Positions 35,195-43,288 of a stretch of 64,000 bases of DNA are shown here, piece after piece. The notes beneath the pieces are model-generated. The model was not told where the DNA came from, ran no database searches, and was given only the letters and a program-made list of their open reading frames with translations. A program made the translations under genes and the position numbers. The DNA lies in the NCBI RefSeq assembly GCF_014648575.1, contig NZ_BMRJ01000002.1, positions 164,059-228,058 on the forward strand, given 5' to 3'. The stretch is from Agromyces mediolanus (GTDB taxonomy: Bacteria; Actinomycetota; Actinomycetes; Actinomycetales; Microbacteriaceae). Numbering within the stretch: position 1 is the stretch's first letter; each line of letters starts with the position of its first letter.

Positions 35195-35208
35195 GGAATG
35201 CGCTTTCC
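35195..35208. promoter_or_regulatory. LacI operator, copy 4, before the ThuA-like gene
   Basis: GGAATGCGCTTTCC is identical to the site at 32299. It lies 28 bases upstream of the ThuA-like start on the minus strand and marks the outer end of the regulon. Confidence 0.85.
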
Positions 35209-35712
35209 ACCCTAGCGGTGCGGCCGGTCGCCGGCGGACGGTTGACTCCTCTGTAACCGATATCGCTACATTCGGCGCCACTATCGCCCCGCAGTGCACC
35301 TCAGGTTCAATTGCGGTACTGGCACTCGCAGACACCCCGACGATTGATTCCAGAACGACCGTGAAAAACGGCAGGGGACCCTCCTTGTGTTTGCCTCCAG
35401 AAGGTGATGGCCGGAATCTCGGGGGAGTTCCCTTTCGAGGCGCGCGCCGGATCGACTCGAGAGATCCAGCGGCGCCGCAACCTAGATCGTTCACCGTCCA
35501 GCCACGAGCACCCGTTCGCACGGTCCGCGCGCTCGGGTGCCGCAGCTCCATTGCCAAGCCCCGCTGAGTGCCCCCAAGTCCGGGGGTGACATACGACCGC
35601 CGGTGGCAAGTAGGCTCCGGTGCTTACGGGTGGTGCGGCTCGTGAGAGCCGCCGACATCACGGCAGGGTAAGCGCCGCGAATCGCGTGAGTCAAAGGGGA
35701 TAGCTGAGGGCG
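35209..35712. other. Gene-free gap at the left edge of the A/T-richer island
   Basis: No convincing gene is seen in this 504-base stretch; the short open frames have no family character and no ribosome sites. Base composition shifts here toward A/T. TTGACT (from 35239) and a short inverted repeat around 35638-35651 (GGCTCGTGAGAGCC) are the only candidate signals. It is the likely left junction of an inserted segment. Confidence 0.5.
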
Positions 35713-36816
35713 ATGGGGTTCTACGTTCGTAAGAGCATCAAGGCGGGGCCCTTCCGCTTCAATCTCAGCAGGTCTGGTATCGGAGTCAGCGCCGGGGCCC
35801 CAGGGTTCCGCGTAGGAACAGGCCCGCGAGGGAACTACGTCAACCTCGGCACCGGGGTCCTGCAGTACCGCACGGCGACAAGGTCACCCGGTGATCGCCG
35901 ACCCGTTCCGCACTACCCGCAGCCAGCATGGTCGGCATCGCCGGTCCTGTTCGAGGACGTGACTGGCGCTCAAGTTGAAGAGCTCCTCCCGACCGGCGGC
36001 GGGGACATCGTCGAACAGCTGAACACCGCCGCACGACGCCGAGCTCTTGCCTGGCCGGTCACCATCGCAGTTCTCATCACCGGTTTGTTTGTACTCCCGT
36101 GGGGAGCGATCCTCTGGGCGCTTGCCGCTCCATTCCTGTGGTGGCTGTTCCAATACGAAAAGTCTCGCAAGGCCGTGGTCGTCTTCTACGACGTCAATGA
36201 CGAGCCGGCCGAATGGTACGAGCTGATGTGCCAGGCGCTGGAGGGTCTGCAGAAAGCCGGTGGGCTGTGGCGGGTGGTTCAATCCGGTGAGGTCGTCACC
36301 ACCCGGCAGCACAAGACCAACGCAGGCGCCAGCAACCTCGTTAAACGCATCCCCGCCCGCGCCCACCGGAACGGGCCGAAAACGCTGGCAACAAATGTCG
36401 TCGTGCCCACGATCGAAGCCGACAAGACCAGTCTGCACTTCCTCCCCGATCGGATCCTCGTCCGGGAAGGCCGGGTGTACACCGACATCAGTTATGACGT
36501 CCTCAGCGCGTACGCGACAGCCCGGAGGTTCATCGAAGGACGCGGCTCGGTTCCCCGAGATGGCGAACGAGTCGGTCAAACCTGGCAGTACGTGAATGTC
36601 AAAGGTGGCCCAGACCGCCGCTATTCGAACAACCCAGTGTTGCCGATCATGCTTTACGAGGAAGTCACTCTCACCACGGCCCACGGGTTTCGGTGGGAGC
36701 TTCAATCCTCGTTGAGGGCCGAAAGCAAGCATCTTGCCGACCTGCTCGTGTACCGGAGACAGCACCCGGCGCTCTCCACGAAACCGAACAGCACAGGTCT
36801 CGAGGACAAAGGATGA
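35713..36816 (+). CDS. DUF4236 domain protein
   Basis: A 367-residue protein. The first 55 residues match the DUF4236 pattern (MGFYVRKSIKAGPFRFNLSRSGIGVSAGAPGFRVGTGPRG by position), a small beta domain of unknown function. A hydrophobic pair at about residues 112-142 (WPVTIAVLITGLFVLPWGAILWALAAPFLWWL) suggests a membrane hairpin. The C-terminal 220 residues are soluble and unassigned. The stop overlaps the ATG of the sigma-like gene by four bases. Codon use is less G/C-biased than in flanking genes, fitting horizontal transfer. Confidence 0.8.
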   Translation: MGFYVRKSIKAGPFRFNLSRSGIGVSAGAPGFRVGTGPRGNYVNLGTGVLQYRTATRSPGDRRPVPHYPQPAWSASPVLFEDVTGAQVEELLPTGGGDIVEQLNTAARRRALAWPVTIAVLITGLFVLPWGAILWALAAPFLWWLFQYEKSRKAVVVFYDVNDEPAEWYELMCQALEGLQKAGGLWRVVQSGEVVTTRQHKTNAGASNLVKRIPARAHRNGPKTLATNVVVPTIEADKTSLHFLPDRILVREGRVYTDISYDVLSAYATARRFIEGRGSVPRDGERVGQTWQYVNVKGGPDRRYSNNPVLPIMLYEEVTLTTAHGFRWELQSSLRAESKHLADLLVYRRQHPALSTKPNSTGLEDKG

Positions 36817-37724
36817 GCGCGTGGGACGAGCTGGCCAGCACCGGGCCGGGTACCGAGACGGTGCAGCTCATCAAGGACCTCACCGGGAAACTGGTCAGAA
36901 CCCGCGGATTTCCTCCACCACCGCATCACCGACGATGGGACAACCGCGCCATCGAGGACTTCATCGGCGGGATGTTCGCCGGGAAGAACGGATCGTGGAT
37001 CTCGGAGGTGCAAGCGCTTGCGACTGACCAAGGATCACTGGAACGGGTGTTGCTCCGCTCCATCGAGCATTGGCTGATCGACCAGGCAAAATCCACCACT
37101 GCCGGAAAAATGCGTCGACGGCTCCGCAGCCTCTACGCCAAACACGACAGTTTCGTAAACGCGAAGAAACTGCTTGCCGGCGAAGATGGGTGGACCACCA
37201 CCGACTTTGGAAATGCCGTCTGGCAAGGTGACTTGCAGGAGCTCTACCGGAAATCAGCACACACCGCCACAACGCTCCTCGAACCGCTCAACACGGCCGG
37301 ACCGACATCGAAGCGCAACCGAGCAGTCATCGTCGAGTACAGCCTCGGAGTGTTCAGTGCCGCGCTCGGGGCCCTCAGGGAGCAACTGCTCGCGAGGTTC
37401 GTCGTTGAGCGGTTCGGGCTCGAACACCATGAGGCTGAACTAGCTGAAGCAGAGGCAGAGAAGTCGCAGCCTGATCCCGCGCAGGACTTCGAAGTGCAGC
37501 TGGCCGCGGAGCACATCAGCGGTCAACTCAGACAGGACGATGAGGTCGTGCTTGCGTTGTACGAAACCCCCGACGTGCTCGCGTCACGCCTCCAGATTCC
37601 GGTTGGTGAAGCTCAGGAGAAGATCCGTTCGCTCCTTCTCCGGCTCAGGCCGCATTGCGCGAGCACCGACGTCGGTCGCGCCGCCCTTGCTGTCGTAATC
37701 GAGCGCGCATCCGCCCGCCTGTGA
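36813..37724 (+). CDS. Divergent sigma-factor-like protein
   Basis: A 303-residue protein with no family I can name firmly. Residues about 40-115 resemble sigma-70 region 2: NRAIEDFIGGMFAG, then SLERVLLRSIEHWLIDQAKSTTAGKMRRRLRSLY. The C-terminal part (VVLALYETPDVLASRLQIPVGEAQEKIRSLLLRL) looks like a region-4 helix-turn-helix. A long middle insertion and an acidic stretch (EAELAEAEAEKSQPDPAQDFE) separate them. It is coupled to the DUF4236 gene by ATGA overlap. A 14-bp repeat begins four bases after its stop and precedes the next two-gene unit. Function as a real sigma factor is inference. Confidence 0.6.
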   Translation: MSAWDELASTGPGTETVQLIKDLTGKLVRTRGFPPPPHHRRWDNRAIEDFIGGMFAGKNGSWISEVQALATDQGSLERVLLRSIEHWLIDQAKSTTAGKMRRRLRSLYAKHDSFVNAKKLLAGEDGWTTTDFGNAVWQGDLQELYRKSAHTATTLLEPLNTAGPTSKRNRAVIVEYSLGVFSAALGALREQLLARFVVERFGLEHHEAELAEAEAEKSQPDPAQDFEVQLAAEHISGQLRQDDEVVLALYETPDVLASRLQIPVGEAQEKIRSLLLRLRPHCASTDVGRAALAVVIERASARL

Positions 37725-37727
37725 CAA

Positions 37728-37741
37728 TTACGTCGTCTGTA
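37728..37741 (+). repeat. 14-bp repeat TTACGTCGTCTGTA, copy 1
   Basis: An exact copy lies at 39678-39691. Both copies begin four bases after the stop codon of an island gene. This one is 36 bases before the GTG of the HTH-like gene, in promoter position. It could be a promoter element for the sigma-like protein or an operator. Confidence 0.7.
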
Positions 37742-37776
37742 TCCGATAGAACCCACACTGCAAGAAGGGAGGCAAC

Positions 37777-38628
37777 GTGAACCTCGAACCGCTCGACACC
37801 GACGAATTGACCGGCACGATTCAGCAACGGTGGCGTGAACGCCAGCTCACCATCGAGCCGCTCAACGGGGCAACCCCGACGGCTGGCACGGTGGCACGGA
37901 TCCGCTGGGACGAACTGGCAGCCCTCCTTCTCGTCGAATCTGCCACCACCGACAAAATCGTCGGCCATCTCGCCTCGACAACGGCCGTACACACAGACCT
38001 CACGAAGGAGGTCACCACTGCCTCGCGGGTGCGGCTGATCGCGTGGAAGGAGGCGATCGCGGTTGACCCTGTCAAAGCGGACGCAATCATTGACCGGATT
38101 GACACCACTGGCGCAACCACATTCCAGCAGTGGTGGGCTCAACAGCCTGATGGAGTAAAGCCACTCGCCACTCGCGACCAGAACATCGAACTGAAAGCAG
38201 CGGCGGAAGCGCTCGAGGAACCTCTTCAACAGGCACCGCCCGAATCTCTCCCCGCCCTCCTGCGGGCCGCGCAGGTCGACGTACAGACCATCGCAGACGC
38301 CACCACCCTCGACCGCCCGGCTATCGTGAGGCTCTTCCGCGGCCAGGCTCTGCTCACGCCACAGCAAGCCGACCAGCTCGCCACCGTGACTGACCTGTCG
38401 AGCGCCCGCCTCCTCAGGTCCAATCCGCCGCTCGACGACGAACTTCAGCTGAGCCTGCGTAGCGCGAAGTGGCGGCGACCCATTGACCGACTCGTGAGCG
38501 GTGGACGAACCCACACGGAGGCGCGAACCGTCCTCGGGTACGGCGCGATGAGTGCGGCCCGCACATCAGGCAGCCGCCTGGACTGGGACGACCGCATCAC
38601 CCGATACATCGAAGCGGCAGGACTATGA
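37777..38628 (+). CDS. HTH-like protein paired with ImmA/IrrE protease
   Basis: A 283-residue soluble protein. No named family is recognised across its length. Residues about 165-210 (VDVQTIADATTLDRPAIVRLFRGQALLTPQQADQLATVTDL) have the spacing of an XRE-type helix-turn-helix. The segment near the C-terminus (THTEARTVLGYGAMSAARTSG) looks like a second small helical unit. The GTG follows GGGAGG. The stop overlaps the ATG of the metalloprotease gene (ATGA). In known ImmA/IrrE modules the adjacent HTH protein is the repressor cleaved by the protease, so this is the candidate substrate. Confidence 0.6.
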   Translation: MNLEPLDTDELTGTIQQRWRERQLTIEPLNGATPTAGTVARIRWDELAALLLVESATTDKIVGHLASTTAVHTDLTKEVTTASRVRLIAWKEAIAVDPVKADAIIDRIDTTGATTFQQWWAQQPDGVKPLATRDQNIELKAAAEALEEPLQQAPPESLPALLRAAQVDVQTIADATTLDRPAIVRLFRGQALLTPQQADQLATVTDLSSARLLRSNPPLDDELQLSLRSAKWRRPIDRLVSGGRTHTEARTVLGYGAMSAARTSGSRLDWDDRITRYIEAAGL

Positions 38629-39674
38629 CAACCCGTGACACCGCCAACCGGATCCGTGCCCGTCTTGACGCACCAGCTCAAGTGGAAGCGATGCTCGACG
38701 AAGTCCGCGCGATTTCGCCCGACTTTTTGCGCGACCTACGGGCCGATCCCCTCCTCACCCTCGACCAGTACCCGGATGTCGAACTGTCGTACCTAAACCC
38801 ACAGGATTTCTACGACCAGCACTGCTCGATCGCGGGGATGTACATAAACACCGTCACCCCTCCACGGCTGTCGGTCGCTACCGCAACCGCGGAGCGGATG
38901 CGGTTCACCGCGCTCCACGAATTCGGCCACCACCTACAGCAGACCACGGCGATCGCCGACACCACCGTCCTCCGAGACGACGGAGGAGTCGCACTCGAGG
39001 AAGCTGCGTGCGACCTGTTCGCGGCGAAGATCCTCCTCTCGGACGAACTCGTGGACAGCGTCCTGCCGACCGGCACACCGTCCGCAACGGACGTCGCCCG
39101 ATTGTGGGCATCAGCTGACGCTTCACGGTCAGCAGTCGCCGTCACAGCAGCTCAACGCCTCACCGTCGACGGCTACGTTGCTGTGATCGGATCCGACGGA
39201 ACAGTAGAGTTCTGCGCAACCAGGGGACTGCCGCCGCTGCGCCGAGGCTCGAACCAGCAAACCGCCGAAATCGTCCGCGCGCTCCGAGTAGCGACACAGA
39301 ACACTGTCGAACGGTTGACCCGATTCCAGTTCCGGGACGGTATCCGAGGCGCTGAACTCTGGGCACAAGCAGCGCGCGCCGGGAACGGCTACTGGTTCGT
39401 CGTTGCTGCGGAATCTGGGGTGCCGTGGAAGCAGCTCGCGCTTCCCAGCTTTGAGGCGGAAGTCACCGGTCGGTGGCACGTATGTGAGTTCTGCGGACAC
39501 GGCTGGATGAACTTCAGTCGCGCACACGATTGCGGCACACCCATCTGCCCAGAATGTACGCGGTGTGGTTGCCGGAACGCTCTCAAGGAGCGGCTCTGCT
39601 CCGGCTGCGGGTTCATCCAACCAGCTCATCTTTTCAACGAAGGGTCCTCGGTCTGCCGAGACTGCGCGGACTGA
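38625..39674 (+). CDS. ImmA/IrrE-type metallopeptidase with cysteine-rich tail
   Basis: A 349-residue protein. The zinc protease motif HEFGH is at residues 98-102. EEAACDLFAAKILL (125-138) supplies the likely third ligand, as in ImmA and IrrE/PprI. The middle (about 170-280) is unassigned. The last 63 residues hold five CxxC or CxC pairs (C287/C290, C308/C311, C314/C316, C325/C328, C344/C347) with C303, suggesting two or more zinc-ribbon units. It is co-translated with the HTH-like gene. By analogy it would cleave a repressor after a signal, perhaps DNA damage or nucleic-acid binding sensed by the zinc tail (inference). Confidence 0.82.
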   Translation: MTTRDTANRIRARLDAPAQVEAMLDEVRAISPDFLRDLRADPLLTLDQYPDVELSYLNPQDFYDQHCSIAGMYINTVTPPRLSVATATAERMRFTALHEFGHHLQQTTAIADTTVLRDDGGVALEEAACDLFAAKILLSDELVDSVLPTGTPSATDVARLWASADASRSAVAVTAAQRLTVDGYVAVIGSDGTVEFCATRGLPPLRRGSNQQTAEIVRALRVATQNTVERLTRFQFRDGIRGAELWAQAARAGNGYWFVVAAESGVPWKQLALPSFEAEVTGRWHVCEFCGHGWMNFSRAHDCGTPICPECTRCGCRNALKERLCSGCGFIQPAHLFNEGSSVCRDCAD

Positions 39675-39677
39675 AAG

Positions 39678-39691
39678 TTACGTCGTCTGTA
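39678..39691 (+). repeat. 14-bp repeat TTACGTCGTCTGTA, copy 2
   Basis: Identical to 37728-37741 and again four bases after a stop codon, here that of the protease gene. It lies 64 bases before the ATG of the 49-residue gene. Confidence 0.7.
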
Positions 39692-39755
39692 GAGGGTGAA
39701 GAACCTGACGCGACGCAACCGGCGAAGCGCAGGCCAAGCTGAATGGAGTGGTTCT

Positions 39756-39905
39756 ATGACCGCGACGACTGGACAGATCTGCCCGAAGAGCGGCGTTTGG
39801 GAGGTTGTCGGTTCGCCGACGACCACCGCCCCGATCGCCAAGGGGAACGTCATGCCGCCCTACCGGGGCCAGGGAGTCACCTGGCGTCTTGTGAGGGAAG
39901 CATGA
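39756..39905 (+). CDS. Small 49-residue protein, YjzC-like character
   Basis: The frame from ATG 39756 (GGAG nine bases upstream) encodes TGQICPKSGVWEVVGSP, then IAKGNVMPPYRGQGVTWRLV. The pattern of a leading Gly-x-x-Cys-Pro-x-Ser-Gly, a central Ala-Lys-Gly-x-x-x-Pro-Pro and a terminal TW-x-L resembles small YjzC-like proteins seen in accessory regions. That resemblance is from memory and loose. The stop overlaps the next ATG by four bases, so it is translated with the 41-residue gene. No function is known to me. Confidence 0.55.
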   Translation: MTATTGQICPKSGVWEVVGSPTTTAPIAKGNVMPPYRGQGVTWRLVREA

Positions 39906-40027
39906 CGGGCAAGCGCGGCCGCAGCGCCGTGACCGGGAAGTTCGTCTCCCAGGCGTCCGTCCGCCGCAACCCGAAGAGCACGGTCAATGAGACCGTGAAG
40001 CCGGCCAAGCCGAAGCGCGGGAAGTAA
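39902..40027 (+). CDS. Small basic 41-residue protein
   Basis: The gene begins at the ATG overlapping the previous stop (ATGA) and ends at a TAA followed by a hairpin. The product is very basic: RGRSAVTGKFVSQASVRRNP, then TVNETVKPAKPKRGK. The RSAVTG-[KR]-[FY]-V and HP/NP-x-[ST]-TV pattern recurs in short actinobacterial proteins of unknown function. It might bind nucleic acid. The overlap with its neighbour and the terminator support it as a real gene despite its length. Confidence 0.6.
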   Translation: MTGKRGRSAVTGKFVSQASVRRNPKSTVNETVKPAKPKRGK

Positions 40028-40036
40028 CTTCCGGAC

Positions 40037-40076
40037 AGGTGGGGGCGAACCGGGCTTGTCCAGTTGGCCCCCACCT
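40037..40076 (+). terminator. Stem-loop after the small-protein pair
   Basis: The stem AGGTGGGGGC/GCCCCCACCT is a perfect ten base pairs with a 20-base loop and ends in TTC. It lies nine bases after the TAA of the 41-residue gene and probably ends the island operon. Confidence 0.6.
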
Positions 40077-40247
40077 TCATCCGCCTGCGGCTTGCCGAAC
40101 CGGCCTGCGCTCCACCAGGGCGAACGCATTTTCCACGCACAACGAGGCCAACTCGCGAGCCCTCAATCCGGCTGCTCTGTGGAAGGGAGCATGAACGGTG
40201 TCCGCCTTCATCGCAACATGTTGCCCGTCCAAGGTAGCGTGCGAAGG

Positions 40248-40856
40248 ATGACCGACGACTTCCTCCGCGACGCTGGCAGAGACGAGCTGCTGCTTGAGGA
40301 ACTCCGCCGACAGCTTTCTGACGTTGCGTCCCGGCAAGCGAACGCCATCACTCGCGCGTCGATCATTCTGGCAGCGGCGGTCGCAATTACCGCGATTGAG
40401 TTCACCTCCGCTCCAAACGTATGGATGGTGGGACCCGTCCTACTGGCGGTCGCCTCAGCCATCCCAGGATTCGCCGCAATCTGGCTCTGGAAATCGCAAG
40501 CCAACGTCATCACCGTCCAGCACATTCGAGAGTTCAGAACATTTCCGGCGGACGCGGTGCGGACGAGCTTCATCAATGACCTCCAAGTCGAGCTTGACGC
40601 GGCTCGACGCGATTTACGGCGAAAGAACAAGGCCGTTCAAGTTGCCCTGCTGCTACTCGTCACCGCCTGGCTGTCAGCAGTCGTGATCGCGCTAACACTT
40701 CAACTTTCCGGAGGAGGTGATGACATGACAGAGCCGACTACGCCGACGCCGCCGGCCTCTGCGCCGGCGCCCGCGGCCGCACCGCCGTCGATGGTAACCG
40801 TCCACGTGACCGCAGGCGCGAAGCCCAGAGCCGGATCAACGTATATCCGAGGCTGA
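40248..40856 (+). CDS. Small membrane protein with Pro/Ala-rich tail
   Basis: A 202-residue protein of unknown family. After an acidic start (MTDDFLRDAGRDELLLEELRRQL) there are two adjacent hydrophobic segments (about residues 37-72, IILAAAVAITAIEF and VGPVLLAVASAIPGFAAIW) and a helical, charged middle. A third membrane segment (VALLLLVTAWLSAVVIALTLQL) precedes a Pro/Ala/Thr-rich tail. I start it at ATG 40248 because TAGCGT sits seven bases upstream, a leaderless -10 box. An ATG at 40191 with GGAAGGGAG close by would add 19 residues. The layout recalls membrane partners in antiphage loci, but that is only resemblance. Confidence 0.65.
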   Translation: MTDDFLRDAGRDELLLEELRRQLSDVASRQANAITRASIILAAAVAITAIEFTSAPNVWMVGPVLLAVASAIPGFAAIWLWKSQANVITVQHIREFRTFPADAVRTSFINDLQVELDAARRDLRRKNKAVQVALLLLVTAWLSAVVIALTLQLSGGGDDMTEPTTPTPPASAPAPAAAPPSMVTVHVTAGAKPRAGSTYIRG

Positions 40857-41325
40857 GGTGTGGGCATCTCAACGGAGCACCCGTTGGGATGCCCGATTCG
40901 TCGAGCAGCAGATGCTCGGTTACGCGCGGCCGGCGCAAGCGGATCCAACTTCGGCCGATGCGGTCTCGCGGCCGGCCCCGGAGCCGCCTGTGAGTGAGCT
41001 GGGTTTCGTCGTGCCTCGCTGGGTATCCAGATTCTGCCGAGCTTCCGAAGCTGGCAACCCCGGCGCGGGCGAGGTGCCGTGCGCGCGCCGTACTCGACCC
41101 ACATCCGCATCGATAGCCCTGTGCCCTCGAAGCTCCGCCGGCAAACTTGAAGTCCCAGATATTCAGCAACGGGAGCGAAATCTGATGATCGGAGTCGCAC
41201 TTAGAACGATGCGATCTTGCCTGGAGGATTTTTCTGATCGTGCGAGAGGATTACACACAGAAGCACAGAAACAGCGCTCACGGCTGACGCAGATCTGGGA
41301 GATTTCAGACCACGCCCCACTCGAA
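40857..41325. other. Gene-free stretch at right side of island
   Basis: No gene is supported in these 469 bases. One open frame spans it on the plus strand, but it has an abnormal composition and no ribosome site. The sequence stays richer in A/T until the terminator at 41326, after which the usual high-GC character returns, so the right island border is probably near 41.3-41.5 kb. Confidence 0.5.
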
Positions 41326-41350
41326 ACGCCCCCGCTGTGTGCGGGGGCGT
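41326..41350 (+). terminator. Intrinsic terminator-like hairpin
   Basis: The perfect ten-base stem ACGCCCCCGC/GCGGGGGCGT has a TGTGT loop and is followed by TCGTCGTTTC. Confidence 0.65.
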
Positions 41351-41516
41351 TCGTCGTTTCGGGGCGAGGAGTTTCACTCTGACGGACCGGCGCCGCGGAC
41401 GCCCCGCCGTCCTCGATCCTGATCAGGGTTGGCGAGCCGTCCGAGGAGAGGGCTCCCGTGCCGCCGACGCCTGTCAACCGTCTCCCGCCCAGCCGGGAGC
41501 CATGGAATCGTGGCCG

Positions 41517-41555
41517 CTGTCCTCTCGCGTGAGAGCGCTACTCGCGGGAGGACAG
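41517..41555. repeat. 13-bp inverted repeat upstream of GNAT gene
   Basis: CTGTCCTCTCGCG and CGCGGGAGGACAG are complementary except for one base, with a 13-base spacer. It lies 30 bases before the acetyltransferase start and could be a hairpin or an operator. Confidence 0.5.
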
Positions 41556-41584
41556 GCGTTCAGGTCGACTGGCAAGCTGAAGGG

Positions 41585-42049
41585 GTGGAGATTCGGCCGG
41601 CGAGACCAGGCGACGCCGATGCGCTGATCGGTATCGTGCGACGTGCGTACGAACCATACGTCGCGCGGATAGGACGGCGTCCCGCGCCGATGGACGACGA
41701 CTACCGCGCGCGAGTTCTCAACGGGCAAGTGGCCGTCGCGATGCTGGACGAGCTGCCGGTCGGCTTGATCGTCACGGTCCTCGCATCCGATCACCTCTTC
41801 GTCGAGAACGTCGCGGTCGATCCAGCCCACCACGGTCAAGGAGTCGGGGGCGCGCTTCTCCGGCACGCGGAGGACCTGGCCGAGTGCGCAGGGGTTCCCG
41901 AAGTCCGTCTCTACACCAACGCCGCGATGGTCGAGAACCTGGCGATGTACGCCAAGCGCGGATACGAGGAGCGTGAGCGGCGCCATGAGGACGGGTTCGA
42001 CCGGGTGTACTTCGTCAAGAGGATCGGCCGCTCGCCGCTCCTCGACTGA
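41585..42049 (+). CDS. GNAT-family N-acetyltransferase
   Basis: A 154-residue acetyltransferase using acetyl-CoA. The N-terminal [26 protein letters not shown] is a typical GNAT opening. Motif A is VENVAVDPAHHGQGVGGALLRHAEDLA with the acetyl-CoA loop HGQGVGG, and motif B is LYTNAAMVENLAMYAKRGYEE. The acceptor is unknown. The longer open frame upstream is not GNAT-like. GTG 41585 has a weak -10 (CAAGCT) exactly six bases upstream, in line with other leaderless genes here. It is the first gene after the island. Confidence 0.88.
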   Translation: MEIRPARPGDADALIGIVRRAYEPYVARIGRRPAPMDDDYRARVLNGQVAVAMLDELPVGLIVTVLASDHLFVENVAVDPAHHGQGVGGALLRHAEDLAECAGVPEVRLYTNAAMVENLAMYAKRGYEERERRHEDGFDRVYFVKRIGRSPLLD

Positions 42050-42061
42050 GCGCCGGCGTGG

Positions 42062-43219
42062 TCAGTCGGCGGGCCTGACGCTCAGCGCGATCACCCCGGC
42101 CAGCACGACGAGCGTCGCGCCCCCGAGTGCGAAGCCCGGCCAGCCCGCCGCGTGGAAGAGCAGGCCGAGCACCCATCCGCCGACGGCGCTGCCGAGGTAG
42201 AAGGCGATCGTGTACACCGCGCTCGCATGTGCTCGGGAGTCCGCGGGTGCGCGGGCGCCGGTCTCGGCGGAGGCGGCGGCGTGCGTGAGGAACCACGCGC
42301 CGGTGAACAGGGCGAGGCCGGCGACGACCCCGATGAGCGGCTCGACGCAGGTCAAGCCCAGGCCGGCACCCATCGTCAGGATTCCGACGAGCACGGTTCC
42401 GCGATAGCCCAGGCGCGACACGACGTGCGCGGAGAGCCGGGCGGTCAGCGTGCCGACGAGGTAGCACAGCGTGAGCAGGGCGATGGCTGCCGGCGACAAC
42501 GAGTACGGCGGCTCCTGCAGGCGGAAGGTCAAGTAGCTGTACATGCCCACGAAGACGCCGATCAGCAGGAAGGTCTGCAGGGCTATCGAACTCAGCCGGG
42601 GGTTCGCGAGCGCGGCGAGGATACCTGGCACGAGTCTGGCGCGCGATGTGCCGGTGGGCGGCGCGCCTCTTGCCAGCAGCGAGAACGTCACCGCCGCGGT
42701 GGCGCTGAGCAGCGCGACCACGGCGAGCGATGCCCGCCAGCCCATCGGCTCGGCGAGGAGCCCGGCGAGCAGTCGTCCGCTCGCACCGCCGAGCGTCGTG
42801 CCGGCGACGTATGCCGCGACGGCCCTCGCCACCGCCGCCGGACCAAGCTGCTCGTGCACGTACGCGACCGCCAGCACGGGCACGGCGGCCAGCAGCGCGC
42901 CGCACAGCACGCGGGCGACGAGGAGGGTTTCCACCGTGGGGGCCGCCGCGGACGCCAGCGAGATCGCGGCGGCACCGAGCACGGCCGCCTTCATCGAGCG
43001 AACCCGCCCCCAGCGTTCGCCGATCGCGACCCACGGCAGCACGGCGAGCCCGAGGCCCATCGTCGCTGCCGAGACGGTGAGCCCGGCCGTCGCGGCGTCG
43101 ACGCGGAACTCCGCGGCGACGAGCGGGAGGACCCCTTGGATCGCATAGAGGTCCGCGAAGGTGGCGAGCCCGGCGCAGACGAGCACCAGGGTCATCCGCG
43201 CTGCGATGCCTTCGGTCAT
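42062..43219 (-). CDS. MFS transporter, YnfM-like
   Basis: A 385-residue transporter with twelve helices (LVCAGLATFADLYAIQGVLPLVAAEF at the start). The cytoplasmic loop 2-3 reads IGERWGRVRSMKAAVLG, a major-facilitator signature. It probably exports a small organic solute or drug. The ATG at 43219 is preceded by TACCGT with a six-base gap (complement of 43226-43231), so it is leaderless. It is divergent from a LysR gene 69 bases away, a common regulator-exporter arrangement. Confidence 0.9.
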   Translation of the reverse strand: MTEGIAARMTLVLVCAGLATFADLYAIQGVLPLVAAEFRVDAATAGLTVSAATMGLGLAVLPWVAIGERWGRVRSMKAAVLGAAAISLASAAAPTVETLLVARVLCGALLAAVPVLAVAYVHEQLGPAAVARAVAAYVAGTTLGGASGRLLAGLLAEPMGWRASLAVVALLSATAAVTFSLLARGAPPTGTSRARLVPGILAALANPRLSSIALQTFLLIGVFVGMYSYLTFRLQEPPYSLSPAAIALLTLCYLVGTLTARLSAHVVSRLGYRGTVLVGILTMGAGLGLTCVEPLIGVVAGLALFTGAWFLTHAAASAETGARAPADSRAHASAVYTIAFYLGSAVGGWVLGLLFHAAGWPGFALGGATLVVLAGVIALSVRPAD

Positions 43220-43288
43220 GCAGCGACGGTATCCATACCGTGAATGCAGGACTAATGAGTCCTTACCTGAAAGCCATAGCATTTCGAT

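Noticed and set aside
35307..35609. Short minus-strand open frame in the gap before DUF4236
   Set aside because: No ribosome site, no recognisable motif, and competing frames of similar length on the other strand.
40858..41382. A 174-codon open frame before the terminator at 41326
   Set aside because: It has an irregular composition, crosses the terminator and has no start signals; I treat the stretch as non-coding.
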